DNA of 64,000 nt. Origin: Candidatus Cloacimonas sp. Its GTDB lineage: Bacteria; Cloacimonadota; Cloacimonadia; Cloacimonadales; Cloacimonadaceae. Below are positions 27,901 to 34,613 of this stretch, piece after piece (the stretch's first letter is position 1; the number at the start of each line of letters is the position of its first letter). The position numbers were made by a program, and so were the translations under genes. The stretch spans positions 1-64,000 of the forward strand of contig JBDKSF010000025.1 in NCBI GenBank assembly GCA_039680785.1, written 5' to 3'. Under the pieces are notes generated by a model. The model ran no database searches. It was not told where the DNA came from and saw only the letters and a list, made by a program, of their open reading frames with translations.

Positions 27901-28029
27901 GCATCTAACTATCGCATTGTTTGGGATGGAAAAGACAATAGCGGGCACATTGTTTCTGCCGGAACTTATCTTGTGCGGATGAATGCCACCGATTATCAGT
28001 CCTCTTGTAAAATTGTAATGGTTAAATAA
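24997..28029 (+). CDS. Large secreted fibronectin type III protein with FlgD/T9SS-like C-terminal sorting domain
   Basis: The ~1010-residue surface or extracellular protein has an N-terminal signal peptide (KKLLILSVILLWAIVLVGA). Ig-like and fibronectin type III modules are recognisable at about residues 385-475 (KNLALNSVGNNYVKITWVKP) and 565-660 (IQAKWGSVSGVSNYLLDVS). A later module near residue 810 opens LPVVLSSFTA. The last ~85 residues are a FlgD-Ig-like sorting domain: PFPNPFNPS, IYNLKGQLI, VWDGKDNSG, SAGTYLVRM. I prefer the second of two adjacent ATGs (24997; the first is 24994), because GGAGG lies only 2 nt from the first. No catalytic domain was recognised. Adhesion or matrix function is inferred. 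Confidence 0.85.
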   Translation: MYKKLLILSVILLWAIVLVGATITLNYVGIKGPSSNPVIPGQTVYIKVEYTLSGFNSEFGIVNGVCASTSGPYDKARIYWYSSSDGTGSYLSFTDVTATQINRTGITDNAYTDEVQITLPTYTGANSFKIRVRVYGDDGEGNTITSGLVISTGHFTGYSAYLQINTNTAPYATNVIITNPLYAKVGQTIYGDYDYNDDTFNEESGTILHWLRSDSQSGTYTEIDGATSKTYTVVQDDLGKYLKFEVTPKNGVEPGTGATVLSDPTGPVTGTPRIEFNASYKTITETTDNDGSVSSDTYLRIDAVNTSFNTGISVSDIISVQNLPEGLHIASLVCENVSYIDVYLSGRATYHEYAAIVSNFKITVDDAKLVGVSGDKQTTNSCTINFTNNPPKNLALNSVGNNYVKITWVKPDGLKSSGSGLRNFYIYRNNSYWTSVSPTTYSYTDNSVSNGTQYTYKVMAEYINGTDETTEDIILATPLAITAFSFSSPSATGTIDHINKTIKVVVPNDTNVTNLVANFTAPGATVKVGTATQTSGTTANNFTNPVTYILTTSSDASTCSYVVTVYKMLATPTTQDGNITTSSIQAKWGSVSGVSNYLLDVSTNSGFSSFLPGYHDTSITSTSCTINGLNYNTTYYYRVKAVASDPDLNSNYSTTKSVTTNNVSAGTGSTEINSSEETTINVGDYVSGHGTVTPTVKVHPTSFSPSDNDIINVSMGYGTVVPQGLIYTLAFANHTIGNGTFTLSYSGLYYDPKDIGYILDDGELHSIGVLGVNTTNKTITFTMSGLTKGSKSAHTLKIITNDGSDQTLPVVLSSFTATLMVQGKVRLDWVTQSASGLTGFRVLRNTVAEVSSAVVVSSLIEANNTSTAVSYSFIDNEIPCNGTYYYWLQIEEQDGYVSYSASAAVEVTNGDNPDIPIPLITALNKPFPNPFNPSLTIPFDLSKDGRVTIKIYNLKGQLIKNLVDEDKKASNYRIVWDGKDNSGHIVSAGTYLVRMNATDYQSSCKIVMVK

Positions 28030-28100
28030 CTAAACGCTTTAGCGATATTGCAGGTGAGTTTTTTGCTCTTCTGCAGAATGCAAGCGTTAAAAAATAAAAT

Positions 28101-28145
28101 GCCGAAAGGTGATACAATGCAAAATATCCCCTTTCGGCTATTTTG
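28101..28145 (+). terminator. Likely terminator of the fibronectin-type gene
   Basis: GCCGAAAGG (28101-28109) pairs with CCTTTCGGC (28130-28138) around a 20-nt AT-rich loop, followed by TATTTTGTT. It lies 70 bp after the stop codon. The T-tract is interrupted, so strength is uncertain. Confidence 0.55.
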
Positions 28146-28260
28146 TTAATTAGCTGCCAATTAGGTTAAATGTCCTTCTTCTCTTTTTTACTAAATACAA
28201 TGCCATAAAGGGTAGGATGTCTTTTCCTGCTTACTCTTTCTGCGTGTGCAGCTGGTGATT

Positions 28261-28304
28261 ATCCCGAATCCTTCCCGTGTCGCGATACGGGTTGGATACG
28301 GGAT
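28261..28304. repeat. 44-bp imperfect hairpin
   Basis: ATCCCGAATCC (28261-28271) pairs with GGATACGGGAT (28294-28304) with one mismatch. It encloses a second hairpin, CCCGT...ACGGG around TCGCGA. The following sequence contains ACCAAGCAAGAA, which recurs inverted near 59390. There is no T-run, so it is not a simple terminator. It is probably a structured intergenic repeat. Confidence 0.65.
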
Positions 28305-28394
28305 GCTGTTTGGCGGGATAGGGTTACCAAGCAAGAAGGGAGCGAGCGAAGCCAAGCAAAATCATTTTCTATAACGGCGTATGCAAAAAAGCCA

Positions 28395-28423
28395 TTGACA
28401 GATTTGGCATAGATAAGTTTATG
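28395..28423 (+). promoter_or_regulatory. Weak promoter candidate for ppdK
   Basis: A perfect TTGACA (28395-28400) is followed by a 17-bp spacer and TTTATG (28418-28423), a poor -10. It lies about 45 bp before the start codon. Other -10-like AT-rich stretches follow. Confidence 0.3.
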
Positions 28424-28469
28424 ACTAAATATAAAGTATTTTATATAAAGATAAAGCTATGGAGGATAA

Positions 28470-31193
28470 ATGAATACGAGTAAACGACTTTACCTTTTCG
28501 GAAATGGAAAAGCCGAAGGTAGTGCAGAAATGAAAAATCTTTTAGGTGGAAAAGGTGCCAACCTTGCAGAAATGAATCTGATTGGGGTTCCTGTTCCTCC
28601 CGGATTTACTATCACTACTGAGGTCTGCTCAGAATATAATCAGCTGGGTTCTGCCAAATTACGAGAAATTTTATTGAGCGATGTTCAGGCGGCTGTTCAG
28701 CATATAGAAAACATTATGAAAATGCAATTCGGCTCGGCTGAAAATCCACTTTTGGTTTCAGTTCGCTCCGGTGCCCGGGCTTCAATGCCTGGAATGATGG
28801 ATACAATCTTAAATCTGGGGTTGAATGACACTACAATTCAGGGCTTAATTCAAAAAACCAACAACGAAAGATTTGCCTGGGATAGTTATCGTCGGTTTGT
28901 GCAAATGTATTCGGATGTGGTTTTAGGCCTAAAACCTGCCAGCAAAGAAGAACATGATCCCTTTGAAGTGATCATAGACAAAGTTAAGAAAGAAAAAGGC
29001 ATAAATAGCGATCTGGAACTGACTGCAGAAGATCTGAAGCGTTTGGTGGTTCTTTTCAAAGAGGCAGTGCAGGAAAAAACCGGCAAAAAATTCCCCGATG
29101 ATCCCTGGGAACAGCTTTGGGGTGCAATTTTTGCCGTTTTTGACAGTTGGAATAATGACCGTGCCATATTCTATCGTAAACTGAATAACATACCCGATGA
29201 ATGGGGAACTGCCGTAACGGTTCAGGCAATGGTTTTTGGTAATATGGGCTTTACCAGTGCCACAGGTGTCGCTTTTACGCGAGATGCCGCTACGGGTGAA
29301 AATATGTTCAATGGCGAATATTTGATCAATGCTCAGGGTGAAGATGTGGTTGCCGGAATTAGAACTCCGCAACAAATCACCAAAATTGGCTCCCAACGCT
29401 GGGCAAAACTTGCTGGAATCAGTGAAGAAGAACGCCAAAATAAATATCCTTCTCTGGAAGAAACAATGCCAGAGACCTATTTGGAGCTGTTTGAAGTGCA
29501 GAGGAAGTTGGAAAATCACTATCGCGATATGCAGGATATGGAATTTACTATTCAGGAAGGAAAACTCTGGTTGTTGCAAACCCGAAACGGGAAAAGAACC
29601 GGAGCTGCGATGGTTAAAATCTCAATGGATATGCTGCGCGAAGCGATGATTGATGAAAAAACCGCTCTTAACCGCATAGAACCTGCCAAACTTGATGAAC
29701 TATTGCATCCAGTTTTTACTAAAGAAGGTTTGGCAAAAGCAAAAGTGATTGCCAATGGTTTACCTGCTTCTCCAGGCGCGGCTACCGGACAAATTGTCTT
29801 TTTTGCCGATGATGCTGAATCTTGGGCTGCCAATAACAAAAAAGTTATCCTTGTGCGTTTGGAGACCTCTCCTGAGGATTTACGCGGGATGAATGTGGCT
29901 CAGGGTATTCTTACTGCCCGAGGTGGAATGACTTCTCACGCTGCAGTCGTAGCCAGAGGAATGGGAAAATGCTGTGTTGCTGGAGCGGGTGCGCTGCAAA
30001 TTGATTATAAAAATAGAACGATGACGGTGAAAGGCATTGCTTATAAAGAAGGAGATTGGATTTCTTTAAACGGTTCTACCGGCCAGGTTTTGGAAGGTAA
30101 AATTGACACACAAGACCCTGAACTTAGCGGTGATTTTGGCGCTATTATGCAACTTGCCGATAAATATACCAGAATGAAAGTTCGCACTAATGCTGATACT
30201 CCCAAAGATGCTTCCGTAGCCAGAAATTTTGGTGCGCAGGGAATTGGTCTTTGCAGAACGGAACATATGTTCTTTGAGGGCGATAGAATTAAAGCAATGC
30301 GGGAAATGATTTTAGCGGAAGACGAAGCTGGACGCCGCAAAGCATTGGGAAAACTGTTACCTATGCAAAGATCTGATTTTGAAGGTATCTTTACGGCAAT
30401 GAACGGATTTCCCGTTACTATCCGTCTTTTAGACCCCCCCTTGCATGAATTTGTACCTCAAGAGGAATCCGCTCAAAAAGAAATTGCGGACGAATTGGGA
30501 ATGCCTCTCGAAAAAGTTAAGACGCGTGTTACTTCTTTGCATGAAGTTAATCCGATGCTTGGTCACAGAGGATGCCGCTTAGGGAATACTTATCCTGAAA
30601 TTACGGAAATGCAAACTCGGGCTATAATTGAAGCGGCGTTAGCAGTAAAAGGCAGAGGAATTACGGTTTTACCTGAAATTATGGTGCCCTTAACCAGTAC
30701 CGCGGCAGAATTTGAAATGCAGGAAAATATTATCCGGGCAACGGCGGAAAAAGTATTTGCCGAAAAGCAGGATAGAGTGGAATTTTTAGTGGGAACTATG
30801 ATTGAAATACCGCGTGCCGCTTTAACTGCTGATAAAATTGCGGAGAGAGCAGAGTTTTTCAGTTTTGGAACCAACGATTTAACTCAGATGACCTTTGGTT
30901 TTTCTCGCGATGATGCCGGTGTGTTTTTGCCCATCTACTTGGAAAAGAATTTGTTAAAACAAGATCCCTTCCAGATTCTGGATAGAGAAGGCGTTGGTCA
31001 ATTGGTAAAAATGGGAACTGAACGCGGTAGAAAAACCCGTCCTAATTTGAAAGTGGGAATATGCGGTGAGCATGGTGGCGAACCCAGTAGTGTGGAATTT
31101 TGCCATTTAGTTGGTATGAACTATGTTAGCTGCTCTCCATATAGAGTTCCTATTGCCCGCGTGGCTGCTGCCAGAGCTGCTTTAAACGATTAA
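28470..31193 (+). CDS. ppdK: Pyruvate, phosphate dikinase
   Basis: The 907-residue, full-length PPDK reversibly converts pyruvate, ATP and phosphate to PEP, AMP and PPi in the cytoplasm. The N-terminal nucleotide-binding domain opens with LLGGKGANLAEM, followed by PVPPGFTI. The phosphohistidine domain has GGMTSHAAVVARG (His490). The C-terminal PEP/pyruvate TIM barrel has LDPPLHEF, FGTNDLTQMTFGFSRDD and GICGEHGG (catalytic Cys865). The start has GGAGGATAA upstream. A strong terminator follows. In an anaerobe that interconverts pyruvate and dicarboxylates it would give a PPi-linked glycolytic/gluconeogenic step. Confidence 0.97.
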   Translation: MNTSKRLYLFGNGKAEGSAEMKNLLGGKGANLAEMNLIGVPVPPGFTITTEVCSEYNQLGSAKLREILLSDVQAAVQHIENIMKMQFGSAENPLLVSVRSGARASMPGMMDTILNLGLNDTTIQGLIQKTNNERFAWDSYRRFVQMYSDVVLGLKPASKEEHDPFEVIIDKVKKEKGINSDLELTAEDLKRLVVLFKEAVQEKTGKKFPDDPWEQLWGAIFAVFDSWNNDRAIFYRKLNNIPDEWGTAVTVQAMVFGNMGFTSATGVAFTRDAATGENMFNGEYLINAQGEDVVAGIRTPQQITKIGSQRWAKLAGISEEERQNKYPSLEETMPETYLELFEVQRKLENHYRDMQDMEFTIQEGKLWLLQTRNGKRTGAAMVKISMDMLREAMIDEKTALNRIEPAKLDELLHPVFTKEGLAKAKVIANGLPASPGAATGQIVFFADDAESWAANNKKVILVRLETSPEDLRGMNVAQGILTARGGMTSHAAVVARGMGKCCVAGAGALQIDYKNRTMTVKGIAYKEGDWISLNGSTGQVLEGKIDTQDPELSGDFGAIMQLADKYTRMKVRTNADTPKDASVARNFGAQGIGLCRTEHMFFEGDRIKAMREMILAEDEAGRRKALGKLLPMQRSDFEGIFTAMNGFPVTIRLLDPPLHEFVPQEESAQKEIADELGMPLEKVKTRVTSLHEVNPMLGHRGCRLGNTYPEITEMQTRAIIEAALAVKGRGITVLPEIMVPLTSTAAEFEMQENIIRATAEKVFAEKQDRVEFLVGTMIEIPRAALTADKIAERAEFFSFGTNDLTQMTFGFSRDDAGVFLPIYLEKNLLKQDPFQILDREGVGQLVKMGTERGRKTRPNLKVGICGEHGGEPSSVEFCHLVGMNYVSCSPYRVPIARVAAARAALND

Positions 31194-31212
31194 AAGATAA
31201 ATAAGTTAATAT

Positions 31213-31243
31213 AGCCGGAAGATGCCATTCTTCCGGCTTTTTT
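31213..31243 (+). terminator. Rho-independent terminator of ppdK
   Basis: A perfect 10-bp stem, AGCCGGAAGA with TCTTCCGGCT, and a 6-nt loop are followed by six T (31238-31243, overlapping the stem end). It starts 20 bp after the stop codon. Confidence 0.92.
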
Positions 31244-31283
31244 GTTTGTGCGATATTTTTAAGCACACAAGCAAAATAATTAC

Positions 31284-31457
31284 ATAGACAGTTGCCTAAA
31301 TAAAGGAGGGTTGACCTCCTGGTCAACCCACAACAAATAAACTATCAGGTAATCCCAAAATAAAGCGGAAACAGTAAAACTCGGTTGTCAGGTGAACGAC
31401 GAGGACATCGTTCTTTCTTGAATACTCTCTCACAGATTTATTTTCAATGGCTTCTTA
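31284..31457 (+). repeat. Composite two-hairpin intergenic repeat, copy at 31.3 kb
   Basis: This 174-bp copy differs from the one at 63133-63306 at only a handful of positions. Hairpin 1 (31309-31328) is GGTTGACC, TCCT, GGTCAACC, perfect. Hairpin 2 (31394-31413) is GAACGACG, AGGA, CATCGTTC, with one mismatch. It ends with ACTCTCTCACAGATTTA, shared in inverse orientation with the 15.8-16.9 kb array. It sits between the converging ppdK and pilC terminators. Confidence 0.85.
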
Positions 31458-31487
31458 CAGTGGGGGCAGAATGCTTTTTGGCAGAGA

Positions 31488-31517
31488 TAAAAAAAAGGAG
31501 GAATTAAATCCTCCTTT
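31488..31517 (-). terminator. Rho-independent terminator of the pilus operon
   Basis: Read on the minus strand, AAAGGAGGA, a 6-nt loop and TCCTCCTTT are followed by a run of T (plus-strand A-run 31489-31496). It lies about 25 bp after the pilC stop codon and closes the 14-kb pilus cluster. Confidence 0.9.
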
Positions 31518-31541
31518 AATATTTGCAGTATTATGCTTTTC

Positions 31542-32795
31542 TTATCTTAGGCCTTGGGACATTGCTTCTCCCAGATCAAAGATAGGAAGATAGATTACGA
31601 CGATTATGCTACCAACAATCACAGCCATAAAGATAATTAACAATGGTTCTATGAGTGAGGTTAAACGGTCAATAACCGAATCTACCAGTTTCTCATAAAA
31701 TTCCGCTGCTTTGGATAACAATTTATCCATATCTCCTGTTTCTTCACCAGTAGAAATCATTTGCAGCAAAGTGGGAGGAAACATCCCAGTTCTTCTGAAA
31801 GCATTGGCAACTCCGTAGCCCTCTTTAACCAAAACTCTTGCTCTGCGGACGGCACCTTCTATAACTGCATTCTGGACAACATTTTCCGTCAATTCCATAG
31901 TATCCATTATGGGAACTCCTGCTGCCATTAAGATACTGAAAGTGCGGGAGAACTTACTCATAATAGAATTGGTTAAAACTTTACCAATCACTGGAATTTT
32001 CAGCTTAATACTATCAAAAACATATCTTCCTCTGTCCGTTAAATTAACCAGGAAAAAGACGAATACAATAAGAATTATAAGCAATATCGTTACGAAGAGA
32101 TTATCGGTGATAAAATTACTGATATTGATAGCTATCGTAGTTGGGGCAGGAAGATTGGCATGGAAATTTGCATACACATCCGCAAACATTGGAATAATGT
32201 AATAAAACATACCCCACACGACAAATGCTAAAAATACAACTATGAAACAGGGATATGCTAATGCACTATATACCTTACGCCGAGTATCTTCCATTTTTTC
32301 CAGGTAATCAGCCAATTCATCTAAAACAGTGTGCAATGTTCCTGAAACTTCACCCGCAGTCACTAAAGCCACATAAAGAGGGTTAAACACACCGGGATGC
32401 TGTTGCATTGCTTCCGAAAGAGAATATCCTTTGCGGATATCATCCGATAGTTTTCGCAAGACCTTGGCGAATTTTTTGCTTTTTTCTTCCTTTTCCAGGT
32501 CTGAAATTGCTTTTTCGATAGTAAGACCCGCAGAAAACATAGTGGAAAGCTGACGCGTAAAGAAAACAAGGGTCTTTAAGCTGACACCCGTTCTCCATTT
32601 ATAAAAAGCGAGCATAACTTTGTCAAAAAGAGATAGTTTGCCCTTAAAAGCACCTTCTGCAGCTGCTTTTACACTGATGATTGTGCTGCCTTCTTTAGCC
32701 AGCTTGTCAACTGCCATATCAAGGGTTTCGGCTTTAATCATACCCTCAACTCTGGCTCCTTTGGCATCCTTAATAATGTAAGCGAAATTTGGCAT
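31542..32795 (-). CDS. pilC: Type IV pilus inner-membrane platform protein PilC (GspF family)
   Basis: The 417-residue polytopic protein anchors the assembly ATPases to the inner membrane. Two GspF domains are visible. The first (about residues 80-205) contains FFTRQLSTMFSAGL and ends in a long hydrophobic segment; the second (about 285-405) contains FSRTFSILMAAGVP and a final membrane segment. GEVSGTL and GEETGDM mark the conserved 'GE.sG.L' element of each repeat. It is the last gene of the cluster, 20 bp after pilB, and is followed by a strong terminator. Confidence 0.95.
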   Translation of the reverse strand: MPNFAYIIKDAKGARVEGMIKAETLDMAVDKLAKEGSTIISVKAAAEGAFKGKLSLFDKVMLAFYKWRTGVSLKTLVFFTRQLSTMFSAGLTIEKAISDLEKEEKSKKFAKVLRKLSDDIRKGYSLSEAMQQHPGVFNPLYVALVTAGEVSGTLHTVLDELADYLEKMEDTRRKVYSALAYPCFIVVFLAFVVWGMFYYIIPMFADVYANFHANLPAPTTIAINISNFITDNLFVTILLIILIVFVFFLVNLTDRGRYVFDSIKLKIPVIGKVLTNSIMSKFSRTFSILMAAGVPIMDTMELTENVVQNAVIEGAVRRARVLVKEGYGVANAFRRTGMFPPTLLQMISTGEETGDMDKLLSKAAEFYEKLVDSVIDRLTSLIEPLLIIFMAVIVGSIIVVIYLPIFDLGEAMSQGLR

Positions 32796-32815
32796 TGCGA
32801 TTTACCTTCCTAAAA

Positions 32816-34525
32816 TTATTCAACTACGGTCATTTTGATGACTTCACGGATAGTAGTTATCCCTTTCTTCATTTTGTTGATAGCTGCATCATGCAAAGTG
32901 CGCATCCCGTTTCTTAAAGCTGCTTCTCTGATTAAATCTTGATTGCCGCCTTCATAGATAATCTTGCGGACTTCCGGATTTATCGTAAGTAGCTCAAATA
33001 TTCCTTCTCTGCCAGAAAAGCCGGTATTATCACAATGGACACAACCCGCGCCAATCTTGAAATTGATTTTAGAAGCTTCTTCAGGGGTTAAGCCAGCATC
33101 CTTGATTTCTTGTTCAGAAGGAGTATAATCCTTGATGCAGTGTTTGCATATTTTGCGCACTAAACGCTGAGCCATCACTAATGATAATGAAGAACCAACC
33201 AGATAGGGTTTGATGCCGATATCTATCAAACGCGTAATAGTAGCCGGTGCATCATTGGCATGCAGTGTGGTAAAAACCAAATGACCGGTTAGAGAAAATT
33301 TGATGGCTATATCTGCCGTTTCTTCATCACGAATTTCTCCGATGAGGACAATATCGGGGTCTTGACGCAAGACCGAACGCAAAGCAGAACCGAAAGTTAG
33401 CCCTATTTGTTCTTTTGTTTCAATTTGGGTAACACCTTCCAAACGATATTCAACCGGGTCTTCCACCGTTATGATATTGGATTCTATATCTTGAATCTCT
33501 TTTAAGGAAGCGTGCAAAGTAGTGGATTTTCCGCTTCCGGTTGGTCCAGAAACAATAATTATTCCATAAGGTCTGCGAATGACCTTTTTGAAAATAACCA
33601 TATCTTCGGCTTCAAAACCCAAAGTAGTTAGTTTGAACCCGAATTCGCCTTTATCCAAAAGACGCATCACAACTTTTTCACCCAAGACCGTAGGCGTAAT
33701 TGAAACACGCACATCCACGCTTTTTAGCGTTGTCTTTAAAGCAATGTGACCATCCTGAGGTAATCTGCGTTCTGCTATGTTTAATTTACTCATCACTTTT
33801 ACGAGGGATATTAAACTGGCATGCATACCAATGGGTGGAGTCATAACTTCTCGTAAAGCACCATCTACTCTGAAACGAATGCGTGATACTTTTAATAACG
33901 GTTCAATATGAATGTCGGTAGCTCCTGCTTTAATTGCTTCGTTGATAATAAGATTGATCAGTTTTACTACCGGCGCATCTACATCTTCTGTAGCTGCCGC
34001 GATTGTAATTTCGTTCTCCTCATCATCAACGGCTACAAATTCAAAACCGCCTACTGCATCTTCCACTTGAGAAGTTGTGCGAATACTTTTATAATATTTC
34101 TCTATGGCATCGTGCAAACTTGATTCACTGATGAGAATTGGCTTAACTCGTTTACCTAAAAGCTTTTGTAAACTATCCAGAACATTCAAATTTTCCGGAT
34201 CAGCCATTGCAACAACGATACCATCGCCTTCTTCACGTAAAGCTATTACTCTATTTTCGGTTGCATATAGCTCCGGAATTAAACTTACAATTTCTATATC
34301 AAGGTCCATCAGCTCCTTATCTTGTGCAATCTCGTATCCCAGTTGCTGATGTAAGGCAGTAAGTAGTTCATTTTCGGTTATATACCCAAGCTTGATTAGG
34401 GTCTCACCAATTTTCAAACCGAAATTACTTTGCTTTACCAATGCCTCTTTTACTTGATCTTCTGTTAAATATGCCTCGTGAACAAGGATTTCTCCCAGAC
34501 GGGCAAATTGGGGATTATAAACCAT
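32816..34525 (-). CDS. pilB: Type IV pilus extension ATPase PilB (GspE family) with MshEN domain
   Basis: The 569-residue cytoplasmic hexameric ATPase powers pilus polymerisation. The N-terminal MshEN/T2SSE_N domain carries the repeat LGEILVHEAYLTEDQV...ALVKQ (about residues 10-32), a form that binds cyclic di-GMP in some homologues. The GspE core has Walker A GPTGSGKST (about 328-336), Asp-box IITVEDPVEY, LRQDPD and GEIRDEETADIA. A tetracysteine zinc site (CKHC and CVHC) lies in the C-terminal part. It is separated from the upstream invasin-like gene by 88 bp containing a hairpin. Confidence 0.96.
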   Translation of the reverse strand: MVYNPQFARLGEILVHEAYLTEDQVKEALVKQSNFGLKIGETLIKLGYITENELLTALHQQLGYEIAQDKELMDLDIEIVSLIPELYATENRVIALREEGDGIVVAMADPENLNVLDSLQKLLGKRVKPILISESSLHDAIEKYYKSIRTTSQVEDAVGGFEFVAVDDEENEITIAAATEDVDAPVVKLINLIINEAIKAGATDIHIEPLLKVSRIRFRVDGALREVMTPPIGMHASLISLVKVMSKLNIAERRLPQDGHIALKTTLKSVDVRVSITPTVLGEKVVMRLLDKGEFGFKLTTLGFEAEDMVIFKKVIRRPYGIIIVSGPTGSGKSTTLHASLKEIQDIESNIITVEDPVEYRLEGVTQIETKEQIGLTFGSALRSVLRQDPDIVLIGEIRDEETADIAIKFSLTGHLVFTTLHANDAPATITRLIDIGIKPYLVGSSLSLVMAQRLVRKICKHCIKDYTPSEQEIKDAGLTPEEASKINFKIGAGCVHCDNTGFSGREGIFELLTINPEVRKIIYEGGNQDLIREAALRNGMRTLHDAAINKMKKGITTIREVIKMTVVE

Positions 34526-34565
34526 TACTTTATCCTTCTTTGACTATAAAACATATTTTTTAATC

Positions 34566-34590
34566 AGCGGGTTGGAAAATCCAACCCGCT
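34566..34590 (-). promoter_or_regulatory. Strong hairpin between the invasin-like gene and pilB
   Basis: A perfect 11-bp stem, AGCGGGTTGGA with TCCAACCCGCT, and a 3-nt loop form the only substantial structure inside the pilus cluster. On the minus strand it is followed by GATTAAAAAATATG rather than a T-run. It may therefore be an RNA-processing or stability hairpin, or a partial attenuator setting the ratio of pilB/pilC to upstream genes. Confidence 0.65.
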
Positions 34591-34613
34591 AACCAGATTT
34601 CATTATTATATTT

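Noticed and set aside
10314-28029. Type IX secretion machinery genes near the sorting-domain proteins
   Set aside because: Only cargo-type proteins and a FadL/PorV-like barrel are present; no PorK/L/M/N or Sov genes were found in the window.
28929-29579. 216-codon minus-strand frame within ppdK
   Set aside because: Antisense to a conserved enzyme gene; low-complexity hydrophobic translation.
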